Source: Alphaproteobacteria bacterium UBA3612 (GTDB lineage: Bacteria > Pseudomonadota > Alphaproteobacteria > Sphingomonadales > Sphingomonadaceae). From it: a stretch of 60,133 nucleotides of DNA. Shown piece by piece: positions 1 to 7,481 of this stretch. Position 1 is the stretch's first letter, and each line of letters opens with the position of its first letter. The stretch is taken from positions 1-60,133 of the forward strand of contig DFLT01000011.1 of NCBI GenBank assembly GCA_002375465.1, written 5' to 3'. A program made the position numbers and the translations under genes. Below the pieces are notes generated by a model. That model ran no database searches. It saw nothing but the letters and a program-made list of their open reading frames with translations, and was not told the DNA's origin.

Positions 1-453
1 GCTTTTGCGGTGTTTCTGTGGGCTATTTATGCGGTCATGCTGCGCCGCATTCCCTCAATCCACCCGTTGAGCCTCTTCGCTGTTACGCTGGTCATCGGCA
101 TTATCTTCATCGCACCCTTCTATGCCGTCGAGATCCAATCGGGCAAATTGATTAGCCAGCAGTGGGATAGCTTTTGGGCAATATGTTACGTTGGTATTTT
201 TCCTTCTATCCTCGCTTATCTGTTCTTCAATCGAGGGGTCGAACTTATCGGTTCAGCTGGAACGGGCATGTACATGAACATCCTGCCAGTGCTCGGCGCT
301 GGCCTCGCTATCCTATTCCTGAATGAGCGGCTCTACGTTTTCCATGCCATCGGCCTGGTTCTAATCATGGGCGGAATTCTGTTCGCAGGACGGGGACAGC
401 AACCGCCCTCCGGAACTGTCTCTCGGGAGCGTCCAAATGAGCCGCGATCCTAA
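1..453 (+). CDS. EamA/DMT-family transporter, C-terminal part (5' end outside window)
   Basis: The reading frame is open from the first base, so the start lies to the left. About 150 residues are visible. They contain four or five hydrophobic helices separated by short polar loops, with the EamA repeat pattern: a helix, then FPSILAYLFFNRGVELIG, then an NILPVLGAG helix, then FLNERLYVFHAIGLVLIMGG. This is the second EamA repeat of a drug/metabolite exporter of the inner membrane. The substrate cannot be told. The tail after the last helix is polar and probably cytoplasmic. The family call is firm and the specific function unknown. Confidence 0.85.
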   Translation, partial: AFAVFLWAIYAVMLRRIPSIHPLSLFAVTLVIGIIFIAPFYAVEIQSGKLISQQWDSFWAICYVGIFPSILAYLFFNRGVELIGSAGTGMYMNILPVLGAGLAILFLNERLYVFHAIGLVLIMGGILFAGRGQQPPSGTVSRERPNEPRS

Positions 454-607
454 CGGGCGCTATCGACAACATACGGCCTGTTGAATTTTTAACAAGCTTT
501 CTAGATAATTAGCGTTGCGCGAGACATTATCGGCTCCCGTTTCGGTCCCCGTGGGGAACTCATGAGTGGTGAAGCGCTGACACTCGGTTAATGAGATGGA
601 GTAAACT

Positions 608-853
608 ATGTCCTTTGGCAGCGGAGGCATTAGGAAAAAACAGCTGGAGGAGATCGTGTGTCGTGGCGAGGCGGGACGCACCGTCCGGATCATACACTTT
701 CGATTTGTGACCACTGAAGCGACCGCGAACGGACCGCGGGACCGTATCGGCGCCCATGAGTGGCAGACGGTTTCAGGCGAGAAAGTGAAACTAATAGATG
801 CCGACCTTTACGAAGTAGTTTCATCGGGTGAACTGCTCAGACGCCTATCGTAG
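608..853 (+). CDS. hypothetical small protein, 81 aa
   Basis: ATG start with a GGAG about 7 bases upstream. The 81-residue product is soluble and charged, with no signal peptide or membrane segment. The region SGEKVKLIDADLYEVVSSGELL near the C-terminus looks like a small beta-rich domain. I do not recognise a family. It is convergent with the DUF488 relic and its end overlaps the open frame of that relic. Its amino-acid composition and ribosome site support a real gene, but it sits in a decaying region. Confidence 0.5.
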   Translation: MSFGSGGIRKKQLEEIVCRGEAGRTVRIIHFRFVTTEATANGPRDRIGAHEWQTVSGEKVKLIDADLYEVVSSGELLRRLS

Positions 854-1310
854 TCCAACTTCGCTGCTCGGGCACGATTTTCGTTGTAAGCCAGCTCCTC
901 ATATCGGCATAGAGGTACAGGTTCGCGAGCTTGCGAAAACCCGTCTTCTCCTGCGGCATTGGGTGGATAGACAATACGACCTTGCGGCTGGACTGCGGCA
1001 CCTTCGCTAAGGCTCGCTTGCTGTGTTCGTCCAGGTGCCACCATGTGAACAACCTGATGCCCTCGCCCCAAAAAGGCAATCGGCGATGATGCGTCGATGA
1101 CAGCGCCACCAGACCGCTTCGGAACACATGAGCGCAACCGACTGGTCCGCTCCAGCGTCTTCCAGCTCGTACAGCGCAGACTGAAACCCTTTGCCCAGCG
1201 CATAATCAGCGTAGTTATGGAAGCTCTGCACCCGCCAGACCGCGTTCTCAGCATGGTTGACATCCCGTTGCCTCTTTCTTCGCCCACCCGAGATGGCCGA
1301 AATGGCGATA
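808..1310 (-). pseudogene. DUF488 family protein, 5'-truncated and frameshifted relic
   Basis: Read leftward from the insertion sequence at 1311, the frame gives FHNYADYALGKGF, then VALMCSEAVWWRCHRR, the conserved Cys/Trp/His core of DUF488. It then breaks in the run of A/C bases near 1065-1075. The rest continues in another frame as GRGHQVVHMVAPGR and GAAVQPQGRIVYP, the usual C-terminal part of the family. The N-terminal third is missing because the insertion sequence abuts it, and a second frameshift near 1290 is possible. The left boundary is uncertain: homology fades near 940 although the frame stays open to 808. Confidence 0.7.
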
Positions 1311-1336
1311 TGAACCGCGCCGGGTTTGCCCGAGGC
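1311..1336 (+). repeat. terminal inverted repeat, left end of IS3 element
   Basis: Begins TGAACCGCGCCGGGTTTG and ends GAGGC. It pairs with 2465-2490 with two mismatches. Confidence 0.9.
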
Positions 1337-1349
1337 GTTGGGTTGTGAG

Positions 1350-2116
1350 TCACGCTGCCGTATCGATGTTGCATGCGGCAGCATAATATTGATCTTCGGC
1401 TTCGGCAGGCGGGATGTTGCCGATAGGTTCGAGCAGCCGACGATGGTTGAACCAGTCTATCCATTCGAGCATGGCATATTCGACCGCTTCGAAGCTGCGC
1501 CACGGTCCGCGCCGGTGGATTACCTCGGCCTTGTAAAGGCCGTTGATCGTCTCGGCCAAAGCATTGTCATAGCTGTCGCCAACGCTGCCAACCGACGGCT
1601 CGATTCCGGCTTCCGCTAGGCGCTCAGTGTACTTGATGGATACGTATTGCGACCCACGATTGCTATGATGGATAAGGCCGCCCCGATGGGTCGGCCGGCG
1701 ATCATGAAGCGCCTGTTCCAGGGCATCGAGGACGAAGCTGGCATGCGCCGTCCTGCTGGCTCGCCAGCCAACGATCCGCTTGGCGTAAGCGTCGATGACG
1801 AAGGCGACGTAGACGAAGCCCGTCCAAGTCGCGACGTAGGTGAAGTCCCACACCCACAGCATGTTCGGCGCTGGTGCATAAAACTGGCGGTTGACGTGAT
1901 CGAGCGGGCACGGCGCCGCCTTGTCGCTGATGGTCGTGCGCACCGGCTTGCCGCGGATCACCCCTGCCAAGCCCATCTCGCCGCGCTCGCGCCGATAGGC
2001 GCATCGGATCGGGACGCTGCGCAGCGCGCTCATGTAGGTAGATGGGACGATCGGCAGGCGCGGCAGATCGGCTCGACCCCATAGGCTTCGCGGTGATCAT
2101 CAATAAAGGCGGTCAT
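1350..2116 (-). pseudogene. IS3-family transposase orfB, inactivated
   Basis: The frame starts with MTAFIDDHREAYGVEPICR. It then loses frame twice through single-base deletions (near 2075 and near 2045). About 40 codons are missing between RLSARARR and MGLAGVIRG, which is most of the HTH_21 linker before the integrase core. The rve core from about 2000 leftward is readable: DFTYVATWTGF with the first Asp, and SYDNALAETINGLYK with the last Glu. The second catalytic Asp of the usual HSDRGSQY motif is Asn here (HSNRGSQY). Four independent lesions make it non-functional. Confidence 0.9.
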
Positions 2117-2118
2117 CG

Positions 2119-2437
2119 CCGGCACGGGCGGTCGAGCTCCGCCTGAGCAAAATATGCTGACGCCTTGCGCAGGATCTCGTTGGCCTAGCGCAGCTCGCGG
2201 ACCTGCGCTCCAAGGCCTTCATCTTGTCGGCACCTCCGCCTGGACACCGGCGCGCTTGCCGCTGTTGACCTCGGCCTTCTTCACCCACTCATGCAGCGTC
2301 TGCGGAACGCAGCCAATCTTCTCCGCGATCGACACCACCGCCGCCCAGCGGGACGGATAATCGCGCTCATGATCGACCACCATCCGCACCGGTCGCTCGC
2401 GGGCTTCCGGCGCAAACTTGTTCGTTGTCTTGCTCAT
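2119..2437 (-). pseudogene. IS3-family orfA (helix-turn-helix), frameshifted
   Basis: Starts MSKTTNKFAPEARERPVRMV and carries the orfA helix-turn-helix (IAEKIGCVPQTLHEWVKKAEV). A one-base deletion near 2225 ends the frame early. In the next frame KMKALERR follows. A further base loss and a Gln-to-stop change occur before the usual junction with orfB. In intact relatives orfA and orfB are joined by programmed -1 frameshifting. Here the ORFs are too damaged for that. Confidence 0.8.
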
Positions 2438-2464
2438 AACGGCTCCACCTTCTCAGGAGTTGGA

Positions 2465-2490
2465 GCCTCCGACAAACCCGGCGCGGTTCA
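2465..2490 (-). repeat. terminal inverted repeat, right end of IS3 element
   Basis: The reverse complement reads TGAACCGCGCCGGGTTTG then TCGGAGGC. It pairs with 1311-1336. Confidence 0.9.
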
Positions 2491-2694
2491 CTGATTCTCC
2501 TTCTAGAGGTCTTTCATCCGGCGCACCTGGTCAGTCTTCAGACCGGCATATTCCTTGCGCCACCGGTAGTATGTCTGCTCGCTGACAGCGATCCGCCGAC
2601 ACGCTTCCGCTGCAGTCGCCCCCTGTGCCAGCACAGTCTCCGCTTCACGCAGCTTGCCAATAATCTCTTCCGGCGTGTGCTTCTTAGATGGCAT
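2491..2694 (-). pseudogene. truncated orfA of a second IS3-family element
   Basis: Starts MPSKKHTPEEIIGKLREAE and has the orfA helix-turn-helix with SEQTYYRWRKEYAGLKTDQ, typical of the IS3-family type whose product continues EKENxRLRRAVSDL. The frame reaches RRMKDL and then a TAG in place of the usual Glu codon. KENQ follows in frame, and then the inverted repeat of the other IS3 element begins at 2490. It was therefore both nonsense-mutated and cut off. The remaining orfA and all of orfB of this element are absent from the window. Bases 2695-2756 likely include its terminal repeat, whose reverse complement begins TGATCTGTCCTCTTCTGGG. Confidence 0.8.
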
Positions 2695-2860
2695 TCAACG
2701 TCTCCCTCATGATCCAAAATAACAATGATTTTGGACCACCCAGAAGAGGACAGATCATCAGCCCTGCTGATCTAAGAATCCATGCAGTAGTTGAATGATG
2801 TTCGTTAATGCTATACACCTTCCCAAAAATTAATAATCGAAGCCAAGGGGAAAATCACGT

Positions 2861-5728
2861 ATGACCACAGGGAAGAACTGCATCAAAGTGCCGCCCTATC
2901 TGCTTGCCGGAACAGTCATTTGTCTTTTGCCGCAGCTATATACTTCGGCCCTGGCGCAGACGACGCCGCCTGATCAGGAACCTGAGGCAGGGAGTGCCAC
3001 TGAAGCGCAAATCGCCGCTGAAAATCAGCGCGGCAATGAAATCGTCGTGACCGCATCGCGCACAGCATCGAGCGGCCTGGATGCGCCCACACCCACGCAA
3101 ATCATCGGGTCCGACGTTCTCGACAGGCAGGCAGCCGCGACTGTGATGGAAGTGCTGAACGAAAATCCAGCATTCAAGGCGACGCGCTCGCCGGGTGCCA
3201 ACGCAACCAATACCGCCAGCCCGGGGCAGGCCACGGCGGACCTACGCGCCCTTGGTGGGCAGCGCACCCTGGTCCTGGTGAATGGCGCCCGCATCGTACC
3301 GTTCGCCCCGGCCAGCAACCGCTCCGTGCCGACGACCACCGACCTTAATCTGATACCCACCATGATGATCGACCGGATCGATGTGGTGACGGGCGGCGCC
3401 TCCGCGCTTTACGGATCCGACGCCGTATCGGGCGTCGTCAACTTGATCATGAAGAAGCAGTATGACGGCGTCGATGCGAGGGTGCAGTCCGGCATTTCCG
3501 AGCGCGGGGACTTTCGCAGCTTTCGCGCCGGGTTCGTCGCCGGCACGAGCTTTGCCGACGATCGTGCCGACGTGGTGGTGAGCGTCGATTATTCGGACAA
3601 TAATGGCGTCGGCGACATCTACACGCGCGACTGGGGACGGCGTGAGCGGCTGGTCTTGCCCAATGCGGGCGGCGACACCGACCTGCTGATCACGGATAAT
3701 GTCGTGAACAGGCTGGGCAGCGGCGGCGTGATCGTCGATGGTCCGGCTTCGCTGGTGGATTTCACGTTCAACAACGATCTTTCCATCCGGCCGTTTGATC
3801 GCGGCAGCCCCGAGGCCGGGCGCGTTATGGTGGGCGGAGAGGGATCCTCGCTGATCAAGGGCACTTCCCTAGTTCCGCCGGTCGAACGCTTCACCGCCTA
3901 TGGCAGTCTTTATTATGATGTGTCGGACTCGCTGACCGCCTATATCGAAGGCGGATGGTCTCGTTCCACCGGCGAATTGATAGGCGTACCTATCAGGCTG
4001 ACCAGGCAGCGGATCCGCAACGACAATGCCTTTATCCCCACGGCTGCCCGGGAGCAGCTAGACGGGTCGGACTTCTTCATCAGCAAATATGCCTATGATT
4101 TCGGCCTGAACCAATATGAGGTGATCAACGAAACGCCGCACGGGACGATCGGCCTGGAAGGTGATCTGGACGAGAATTGGCAGTGGGACGCGCACGCGAC
4201 CTATGGCATCAATTATTACAAGCAGCGCGGTACACAGTTACCGATTACGCAGAACCTGAACTTCGCACTCGATGCGGTGGATCAGGGGGCGTATCTGAAC
4301 GGAACACCCAACGGGAATATCATCTGCCGCGCCGTCGCCGATGGCAATCCTGACGCCGCCGGCTGCGCTCCGCTGAACTTCTTTGGCGAGACGAATTTCA
4401 GCGACGCGGCACAGGAATATGTGTTCGGCGAAAACAGGGCAGATGTGAAATATACCCAGTTCACCGTGGCGGGGAATGTGATCGGCGACCTGTTCGAGCT
4501 GCCCGCCGGCCCGCTGACCGTCGCGGTCGGCGGTGAATATCGCAAGGAAACAGAGAAGCTGACATCCGATCCGATCGCGCAGGTGAACGGTTATCTGGGA
4601 TCCGGCAACGCGGTTCCCTATTCCGGCGAATTCGACGTTACCGAAGGCTATGTCGAAGCGACCGCGCCGGTATTCACCGGCCTGGATGTGAACGGCGCCA
4701 TCCGTTACGCCGACTATAGCACCGCAGGTGGTCAGGTCGCGTGGAAGGCGGGTGGCGTCTTTGAACCTGTTGATGGATTGAACATTCGCGTCGCTCGGTC
4801 TCGCGACATACGCGCCCCCGCGATCAACGAGTTGGCGAGCCCCGGCAATAATGTTCTGGGGCCGGTCAATCTGATCGTCGACGGGGTGACGAAGACCGCA
4901 GTCATCAATCAGAACTCCACCGCCGGGAATCCCGATGTTGGTCCCGAAAAGGCAGATACCTGGACCGCTGGCATATCCTATCGCGGCAGCGGCGCCCTCA
5001 GCGGCCTCGGCGCGTCGGTCGACTATTATAACATCAAGATCGACGAGGCGATTTCCAACCTGTCGGCTGCCAACATTGCCGGTCTATGCAATTCGGGCGA
5101 TCAGTTCTTCTGCGACCAGTTCGATTATGGACCGGATCCCGACAATCCCGGCGAACGCATCCAGACGGGGCTTGTTTCAGGTACGCTGAATATTGGATCC
5201 TTCCAGCAGGAGGGGATCGACGTGACGCTGAATTACCGCACCGATGCTGGCTTTATGGGTACGGGTGGCCATTACCGCATGTCGGCATCGGGAACCTACG
5301 TCCTGCATTCCTATGTGGACACGGGCACGGGATCCGAAGTGCTGGACCAGGCGGGCGCGCACAATCCTTATACCCTGGGGGCCATTCCCGATTTCCGCGG
5401 CAACCTTTCCCAAACCCTAGGCAATGACGATTTCGACGTAACGCTGCAGACGATCTTCATCAGCTCCGGCGTTCAGGACGTGACCTATAACCAGCCAGGC
5501 GGTCAGACCATCAACGACAATAGCGTCTCGTCGGTCACCTACTGGAACCTGTTCGGGCGCATCTATGTCGGGGAGGAACGGAATTTCGAGTTCTTCTGGG
5601 CAGTCAATAATCTCTTGGACAAGGATCCAGAAAGCACCCCCTACTACATCCTGAACGCGCCGGTGAACGGACAATATTACGACAAGATCGGCCGCCGCTT
5701 TACCGCCGGGGCGCGAATAAAATTCTAG
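2861..5728 (+). CDS. TonB-dependent outer-membrane receptor, 955 aa
   Basis: Outer-membrane gated channel that takes up a scarce ligand using energy from TonB-ExbB-ExbD. ATG with AAGGGGA upstream. A signal peptide occupies residues 1-32 with cleavage after ALA. A TonB-box-like EIVVTASR lies at 60-67. The plug domain follows (VMEVLNENPAFKATR, RTLVLVNGAR, IDRIDVVTGGASALYGSDA, GVVNLIMKK). About 600 residues of alternating beta strands complete the barrel, ending in a terminal aromatic residue, RRFTAGARIKF. Length is normal for the large sphingomonad receptors. The ligand cannot be inferred: no metabolic partner genes are adjacent. It appears intact although it sits between mobile-element relics. 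Confidence 0.93.
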   Translation: MTTGKNCIKVPPYLLAGTVICLLPQLYTSALAQTTPPDQEPEAGSATEAQIAAENQRGNEIVVTASRTASSGLDAPTPTQIIGSDVLDRQAAATVMEVLNENPAFKATRSPGANATNTASPGQATADLRALGGQRTLVLVNGARIVPFAPASNRSVPTTTDLNLIPTMMIDRIDVVTGGASALYGSDAVSGVVNLIMKKQYDGVDARVQSGISERGDFRSFRAGFVAGTSFADDRADVVVSVDYSDNNGVGDIYTRDWGRRERLVLPNAGGDTDLLITDNVVNRLGSGGVIVDGPASLVDFTFNNDLSIRPFDRGSPEAGRVMVGGEGSSLIKGTSLVPPVERFTAYGSLYYDVSDSLTAYIEGGWSRSTGELIGVPIRLTRQRIRNDNAFIPTAAREQLDGSDFFISKYAYDFGLNQYEVINETPHGTIGLEGDLDENWQWDAHATYGINYYKQRGTQLPITQNLNFALDAVDQGAYLNGTPNGNIICRAVADGNPDAAGCAPLNFFGETNFSDAAQEYVFGENRADVKYTQFTVAGNVIGDLFELPAGPLTVAVGGEYRKETEKLTSDPIAQVNGYLGSGNAVPYSGEFDVTEGYVEATAPVFTGLDVNGAIRYADYSTAGGQVAWKAGGVFEPVDGLNIRVARSRDIRAPAINELASPGNNVLGPVNLIVDGVTKTAVINQNSTAGNPDVGPEKADTWTAGISYRGSGALSGLGASVDYYNIKIDEAISNLSAANIAGLCNSGDQFFCDQFDYGPDPDNPGERIQTGLVSGTLNIGSFQQEGIDVTLNYRTDAGFMGTGGHYRMSASGTYVLHSYVDTGTGSEVLDQAGAHNPYTLGAIPDFRGNLSQTLGNDDFDVTLQTIFISSGVQDVTYNQPGGQTINDNSVSSVTYWNLFGRIYVGEERNFEFFWAVNNLLDKDPESTPYYILNAPVNGQYYDKIGRRFTAGARIKF

Positions 5729-5812
5729 CATACTTTGGGAGATTTGAGATTTTCGGATTCCCATGCCTCCGTTCCGATGATTCATAGGGAGCTGGCTTTT
5801 GGGAGGCTGGCG

Positions 5813-5950
5813 ATGGGTATGGATTGGCGTGGAAAACGCGATAGATGGCTCGCACCGTTTCTGGCTGCTCTGCGGCACAAGACGCGAAGCCAGATGTCCA
5901 GATGTGTCGCGCCCATATTGCGGGAATGATCGGCCTAAGAGCGGGCTTTT
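5813..5950 (+). pseudogene. IS701-like transposase, short N-terminal relic
   Basis: The frame from 5813 reads DWRGKRDRWLAPFLAALRHKTR. After a one-base shift near 5893 it continues as QMCRAHIAGMIGLRAG. This resembles the conserved N-terminus of IS701-family DDE transposases (a Trp-Leu-Pro-Phe segment, then a Met-Cys-x-x-x-x-Ala-Gly-Leu-Ile-Gly segment). Nothing after 5950 continues the family, and no inverted repeats were seen. The similarity is from memory of the family pattern, so the call is tentative. Sequence 5951-6147 holds no gene I can support. Confidence 0.4.
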
Positions 5951-6147
5951 GTGTCGCATGATCCAGCAGGCGTCCAGGCCACACCTCCAGCGGCGCCGCC
6001 AACTTTTCCAGCATTCGAGAACGGTAACCGTGCCGCCAGTCGTGCTTGTATCATAAGCAAGGACTTGAACATCTAAAATGCTTCCATCGGACGCGATCTT
6101 ATAGCTGCCCCAGACACTTCCGAAACGCCGCGCCAGATGCCTGCAGT

Positions 6148-6372
6148 ATGACATTAAAGGACAAGACATTGTCCCGGCTGATAAAATTCCGGGTGGGCGA
6201 TGCCGGCAGTGGAAAATCTCTCTGGCAGGAATTGAGGACCTCGGGGCTCTCATCGGATCGCGCGAAATTGCTGGTCCAGAGCGTCGCTGATTGCGCAATC
6301 TATATGCTTGACCCGTCTGGTACCGTCAGCAGCGGAAAAAGACCCTCCTTCCCTCGCAGACAGTGCATCTAG
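6148..6372 (+). pseudogene. PAS-domain sensor protein, N-terminal relic
   Basis: The translated segment KLLVQSVADCAIYMLDPSGTVSS has the signature of the first strand and helix of a PAS domain in bacterial sensor kinases (usually LxxSVxDYAIYMLDPxGxVxSWN). The pattern is lost right after VSS, and the frame ends 19 residues later at 6372. No kinase follows. It is best read as the left-over start of a sensor histidine kinase gene. The first 40 residues, before the PAS signature, are not recognisable. Confidence 0.5.
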
Positions 6373-6508
6373 AGCATCTCGTTTACACCGAGACGGTTGG
6401 TGGTCCCCGGGAACCTCTCAGCGCGGAGTCATGCGTTTTTAGTGACATCTACGAAACGATCTGTTATACAAATTCCTGTGGGTCGGATGCGCCATTAGGG
6501 AGCAGCCC

Positions 6509-6757
6509 GTGACGCAAATCGAACGAGCAGCCCGCGCCCTCGCGAAAGCGCAAAGCGGCACGGGTAATTGGGAATCGCTGGACGAGCGATTGCAGCAGAC
6601 GCTGAAAAACCAAGTGCGCGCAGTTCTCAAAGCCATTCGCATACCGAGCTATCTTCAGACTCGCGCTGGTCAGTACACCGCCGATGCAATTACAGAAACC
6701 CGAACAAGTAGCGTCTGGCAGACGATGATCGACACCATACTAGCCAAGCCGAACTGA
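6509..6757 (+). CDS. conserved hypothetical small protein, 82 aa
   Basis: GTG start with a GGAG about 10 bases upstream. The product is helical and charged, starting TQIERAARALAKAQSG, followed by ESLDERLQQTLKNQVRAVLKAIRIPS. This ARAL...LRxxVRAVLxAI pattern occurs in small proteins of sphingomonads and their phages and plasmids. Function unknown. No membrane segment or signal. It is the most gene-like ORF of this stretch. Confidence 0.6.
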   Translation: MTQIERAARALAKAQSGTGNWESLDERLQQTLKNQVRAVLKAIRIPSYLQTRAGQYTADAITETRTSSVWQTMIDTILAKPN

Positions 6758-6766
6758 AAAGTGGCG

Positions 6767-6970
6767 TCAGTTGAGATCCGCAAGCTTGTTCCGATGCGGG
6801 TCGACGCGCTCCCGTCCTGCCTCCTGGCTTTGCGCCGCCTTCAGGACGAACTCAGCAACCTCGTCGATCTTTTCCAGTACGCTGTCACCGATATTACAGC
6901 CGTCGGCGAACACGATGGGCTGACCATAATTCGGCACGTATTTCAGCCGCAGCTGCACCACGTCCAGCAC
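6767..6970 (-). CDS. hypothetical protein, possibly the broken 3' part of a longer gene
   Basis: GTG start. The 67-residue product reads LKYVPNYGQPIVFADGCNIGDSVLEKIDEVAEFVLKAAQSQE and is plausible for a soluble helical protein. The same frame is open to the right of 6970 as far as an in-frame stop at 7043-7045. Beyond that stop it is open again to 7243, with natural-looking sequence (MMYEIYGPLYAPRADAETRG). One nonsense change could thus have split an original gene spanning 6767-7243. I do not recognise the family. Confidence 0.35.
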   Translation of the reverse strand: MLDVVQLRLKYVPNYGQPIVFADGCNIGDSVLEKIDEVAEFVLKAAQSQEAGRERVDPHRNKLADLN

Positions 6971-7045
6971 GAACCGATGCGCTTGGCGTACCTCTCCGCC
7001 GTTAAGGAAGCGAATCGATAATGGGCGGACAGGCCATGCTGCTTA

Positions 7046-7481
7046 TGAGAACGAAAACGGGACATCCGTCAAGAATGTGTGGTCAAGATTCACACCTCTC
7101 GTCTCCGCATCTGCGCGCGGGGCGTAAAGCGGGCCGTAGATCTCGTACATCATCTTCCCCCAAAAGATACGTTGCTGTGCGCCCACGTTTTCGAAAAGTT
7201 CCAATTCAGTAGTCGAGCAAACTTTATTGGAGCCACTAAGCACCCAGATATCGTGGCGGGGCGGCCGATTATCGCGGCATGTTGGTCAATTGTACCTGAA
7301 CGAACGGCAGCTAGCAAAGCTCGGATCGAGGCGCCCGAACGTCCGCTTGGTCGGCGAAGCTGGTCGGCAGAAATGCGCCCTCGTGCCGGTCGGATCGAGC
7401 CAGCCTGCAGATCTTCCAGAGCGGACTAAACGGGCCGCAGCGCAAAAGGGCCGGGCTTGCCTCTCGGCCCAATGTCGAGAG
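7046..7481. other. spacer without a supportable gene
   Basis: Only the possible upstream half of the split ORF (7046-7243, minus strand) and short spurious frames occur here. Bases 7312-7360 carry a degenerate GGCAGCT ... TCCGCT stretch that recurs on the other side of the ATPase gene, near 9980-10023. Confidence 0.4.

Larger units (their letters stand above)
1311..2490 (-). mobile_element. degenerate IS3-family insertion sequence, about 1.18 kb
   Basis: The element is bounded by 26-bp imperfect inverted repeats (24 of 26 positions match) that begin TGAACCGCGCCGGGTTTG at each end. Inside, on the minus strand, lie an orfA and an orfB of IS3 type, both ruined by single-base deletions, stops and an internal deletion, so it cannot move by itself. 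No 3-bp target duplication is visible: the flanks read ATA on the left and CTG on the right. The left flank is a DUF488 relic and the right flank a different IS3 relic, which suggests that a neighbouring deletion joined unrelated sequences. Confidence 0.9.

Noticed and set aside
5417..6298. 293-codon frame on the minus strand
   Set aside because: It runs through the end of the TonB receptor gene and the relic spacer with no start site or family pattern.
6407..6450. Sigma EcfG-type promoter (GGAAC ... CGTT) before the small gene at 6509
   Set aside because: The spacing between the two boxes is 19 bases, longer than the 16-17 expected.
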